Positions 5,843 through 6,826 of a stretch of 6,826 bases of DNA are shown here, one piece after another. The DNA comes from Paracoccaceae bacterium (GTDB taxonomy: Bacteria; Pseudomonadota; Alphaproteobacteria; Rhodobacterales; Rhodobacteraceae): the NCBI GenBank assembly GCA_019090405.1, contig JAHRVZ010000143.1, positions 1 to 6,826 of the forward strand, written 5' to 3'. The notes under the pieces were generated by a model that was given only the letters and a program-made list of their open reading frames with translations, searched no databases and was not told the DNA's origin. A program made the position numbers and the translations under genes. The number at the start of each line of letters is the position of its first letter. Within the stretch, counting starts at the first letter, position 1.

Positions 5843-6496
5843 ATGGGATTGCGCATTAACGATACTGTTCCGAATTTCACAGCCGAGACGGATCAGGGGA
5901 CCATTCAGTTCCACGATTGGATTGGCGATAGCTGGGCCATTCTGTTTTCCCACCCCAAGGATTTCACGCCTGTCTGCACCACCGAATTCGGTGCCGTTGC
6001 ACAGTTGGCCGATGAATGGGCCAAGCGCGGTACCAAGGTGATTGGTGTGTCTGTGGATGGTGTGGAAGAGCATAAGAAATGGAAAGGTGACATTGAAACC
6101 GTTTCTGGCGCGGCGGCAGCGTTTCCGATTGTCGCTGATGTTGATTTGGCGGTTTCCAAAGCATTCGACATGCTGCCAGCCGAGGCATATTTGCCCGATG
6201 GACGCACGCCCGCAGACAGTGCGACGGTTCGGTCGGTGTTTATCATTGGCCCTGACAAGCAATTGAAACTGTCTATGACTTATCCGATGACAGTTGGCCG
6301 CAATTTTGCGGAAATTCTGCGGGCTTTGGACGGGGTGCAAATATCTTCTAGCAAAGGTGTGGCAACGCCAGCCAATTGGAATTTGGGTGACGACGTTATT
6401 ATTCCGCCAACGGTCAGTGACGAGGACGCCAAAGCCAAGTTTGGTGACTTTAAAACAGTACTGCCCTATCTGCGCACAACAGCTGATCCCAGCTAA
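5843..6496 (+). CDS. 1-Cys peroxiredoxin, Prx6 type
   Basis: A 217-residue thiol peroxidase that reduces hydrogen peroxide, organic peroxides or peroxynitrite. The peroxidatic cysteine is C45 in HPKDFTPVCTTE, which satisfies the P-x3-T-x2-C motif with P38 and T42; the conserved arginine is R130 in TVRSVFIIGPDKQ. C45 is the only cysteine in the protein, so the resolving thiol must come from outside, as in 1-Cys enzymes. The Prx6-type C-terminal extension is present: YPMTVGRNFAEILRALD (147-163) and TPANWNLGDDVIIPP (175-189). This length and tail exclude the shorter BCP/PrxQ and typical 2-Cys AhpC forms. The start has AAAGGAG at 5830-5836, six bases away. It is divergent from the aldehyde dehydrogenase, a pairing that would fit a shared oxidative or aldehyde stress response, but no known OxyR-type site was identified. 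Confidence 0.95.
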   Translation: MGLRINDTVPNFTAETDQGTIQFHDWIGDSWAILFSHPKDFTPVCTTEFGAVAQLADEWAKRGTKVIGVSVDGVEEHKKWKGDIETVSGAAAAFPIVADVDLAVSKAFDMLPAEAYLPDGRTPADSATVRSVFIIGPDKQLKLSMTYPMTVGRNFAEILRALDGVQISSSKGVATPANWNLGDDVIIPPTVSDEDAKAKFGDFKTVLPYLRTTADPS

Positions 6497-6529
6497 GATA
6501 TCTGATCTGCTATTTGAAACGATAGATTT

Positions 6530-6565
6530 CCCGCGTCAGCGTTTTGCTGGCGCGGGTTTTCTTTT
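6530..6565 (+). terminator. Intrinsic terminator of the peroxiredoxin gene
   Basis: CCCGCG-T-CAGC (6530-6540) pairs with GCTG-G-CGCGGG (6546-6556) around the loop GTTTT; the only irregularity is a T/G wobble. TTTTCTTTT follows at 6557-6565. The hairpin begins 33 bases after the stop codon. No T-run exists on the minus side, so it works only for plus-strand transcripts. Confidence 0.9.
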
Positions 6566-6601
6566 GGATGGTTGGACAGTGAATCGGACCCATCAATAAC
6601 A

Positions 6602-6635
6602 AAGGCCCCGGCGTTTCCACCGGGGCCTTGTTTTT
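6602..6635. terminator. Strong, probably bidirectional terminator between peroxiredoxin and pnp
   Basis: AAGGCCCCGG (6602-6611) and CCGGGGCCTT (6620-6629) form a perfect 10-bp stem with an eight-base loop. GTTTTT follows on the plus strand; on the minus strand the stem is followed by TTTGTTATT, so it can end pnp transcripts, whose stop codon is about 20 bases before it. It also backs up the peroxiredoxin terminator at 6530-6565. Confidence 0.88.
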
Positions 6636-6653
6636 CGAATTAAGACAAAGGGT

Positions 6654-6826
6654 TTAACCCTCTGCTTCTTCCTTGGTAACTTCTTCACCAGTTTCCTGGT
6701 TCACAACCTTCATCGACAGGCGAACCTTGCCGCGGTCGTCAAAGCCAAGCAATTTGACCTTAACTTCCTGACCTTCTTTCAGAACATCCGAAGGATGGTT
6801 CAGGCGGCGGTTTTCGATCTGGGACA
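6654..6826 (-). CDS. pnp: Polynucleotide phosphorylase, C-terminal end with S1 domain (5' part outside window)
   Basis: The minus-strand frame runs from the window edge to a TAA at 6656-6654 and encodes the last 56 complete residues. They begin SQIENRRLNHPSDVLKEGQE and continue VKVKLLGFDDRGKVRLSMKV, which is the second half of an S1 RNA-binding domain, then a short acidic tail ending EEVTKEEAEG. The SQI...DVLKEGQEVKVK...DRGKVRLSMK pattern matches the C-terminal S1 domain of alphaproteobacterial PNPase, a phosphorolytic 3'-to-5' exoribonuclease of the RNA-degrading machinery. Ribosomal protein S1 also carries such domains, but the single domain followed directly by an acidic end and stop fits PNPase better. 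The catalytic RNase PH and KH domains would lie beyond the right edge. Confidence 0.85.
   Translation of the reverse strand, partial: SQIENRRLNHPSDVLKEGQEVKVKLLGFDDRGKVRLSMKVVNQETGEEVTKEEAEG

Noticed and set aside
5819..6340. 173-codon minus-strand open frame opposite the peroxiredoxin
   Set aside because: It lies wholly over a confidently identified gene, its product is rich in His, Arg, Cys and Asn with no recognisable family, and it has no ribosome-binding site. It is a reflection of the real gene.
6649..6661. Odd palindrome AGGGTT-T-AACCCT over the pnp stop codon
   Set aside because: It overlaps the end of the coding frame, has no loop for a hairpin and no promoter nearby; most likely coincidence.

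Overview
The window looks like a housekeeping and metabolic stretch of an alphaproteobacterial chromosome, most likely Rhodobacteraceae/Roseobacteraceae. The evidence is the style of the proteins (GcvT-tailed methylamine-type dehydrogenase, glyoxalase-related small protein, RluA and PNPase end sequences), the modest G+C content as judged by eye, and two copies of an intergenic element beginning ATGCCTCCGGCGGG, which I remember as common in that family. I saw no transposase, integrase, CRISPR array, phage gene, toxin-antitoxin pair, tRNA or rRNA.

Layout, left to right. (1) 1-876, plus strand: the C-terminal end of a large FAD-dependent dimethylglycine/sarcosine-dehydrogenase-like protein, cut by the window edge. 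(2) A convergent gap of about 170 bases holding repeat copy 1. (3) 2777 to 1047, minus strand: a small NTF2/SnoaL-fold protein, then a class I/II PLP aminotransferase. The 111-base gap between them contains a perfect 10-bp-arm inverted repeat lying on a plausible -35 box. (4) 2844-3497, plus strand: rluA, a pseudouridine synthase for 23S rRNA and tRNA. (5) 3695-4132, plus strand: a small glyoxalase-related-domain protein, followed by a strong hairpin terminator and repeat copy 2. (6) 5675 to 4236, minus strand: a complete NAD(P)-dependent aldehyde dehydrogenase. (7) 5843-6496, plus strand: a 1-Cys (Prx6-type) peroxiredoxin, divergent from the aldehyde dehydrogenase across a 167-base control region with a dyad. 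(8) Two consecutive strong hairpins, then the 3' end of pnp (polynucleotide phosphorylase) on the minus strand, cut by the right edge.

The genes are mostly single transcription units in alternating orientation, so there is little sign of a shared operon. The only same-strand neighbours are the NTF2-like/aminotransferase pair and rluA/glyoxalase-related pair, each separated by more than 100 bases. Functional links are loose: one-carbon and amine oxidation (GcvT-tailed enzyme), aldehyde detoxification or oxidation, peroxide defence, and RNA modification and decay. Every complete gene has an intact reading frame and its expected catalytic residues. The items most worth a second look are non-coding: the aminotransferase operator candidate, the dispersed repeat family, the dyad in the divergent region, and a 13-bp sequence shared by two divergent intergenic regions. 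I do not see convincing evidence of an undescribed multi-gene system here.
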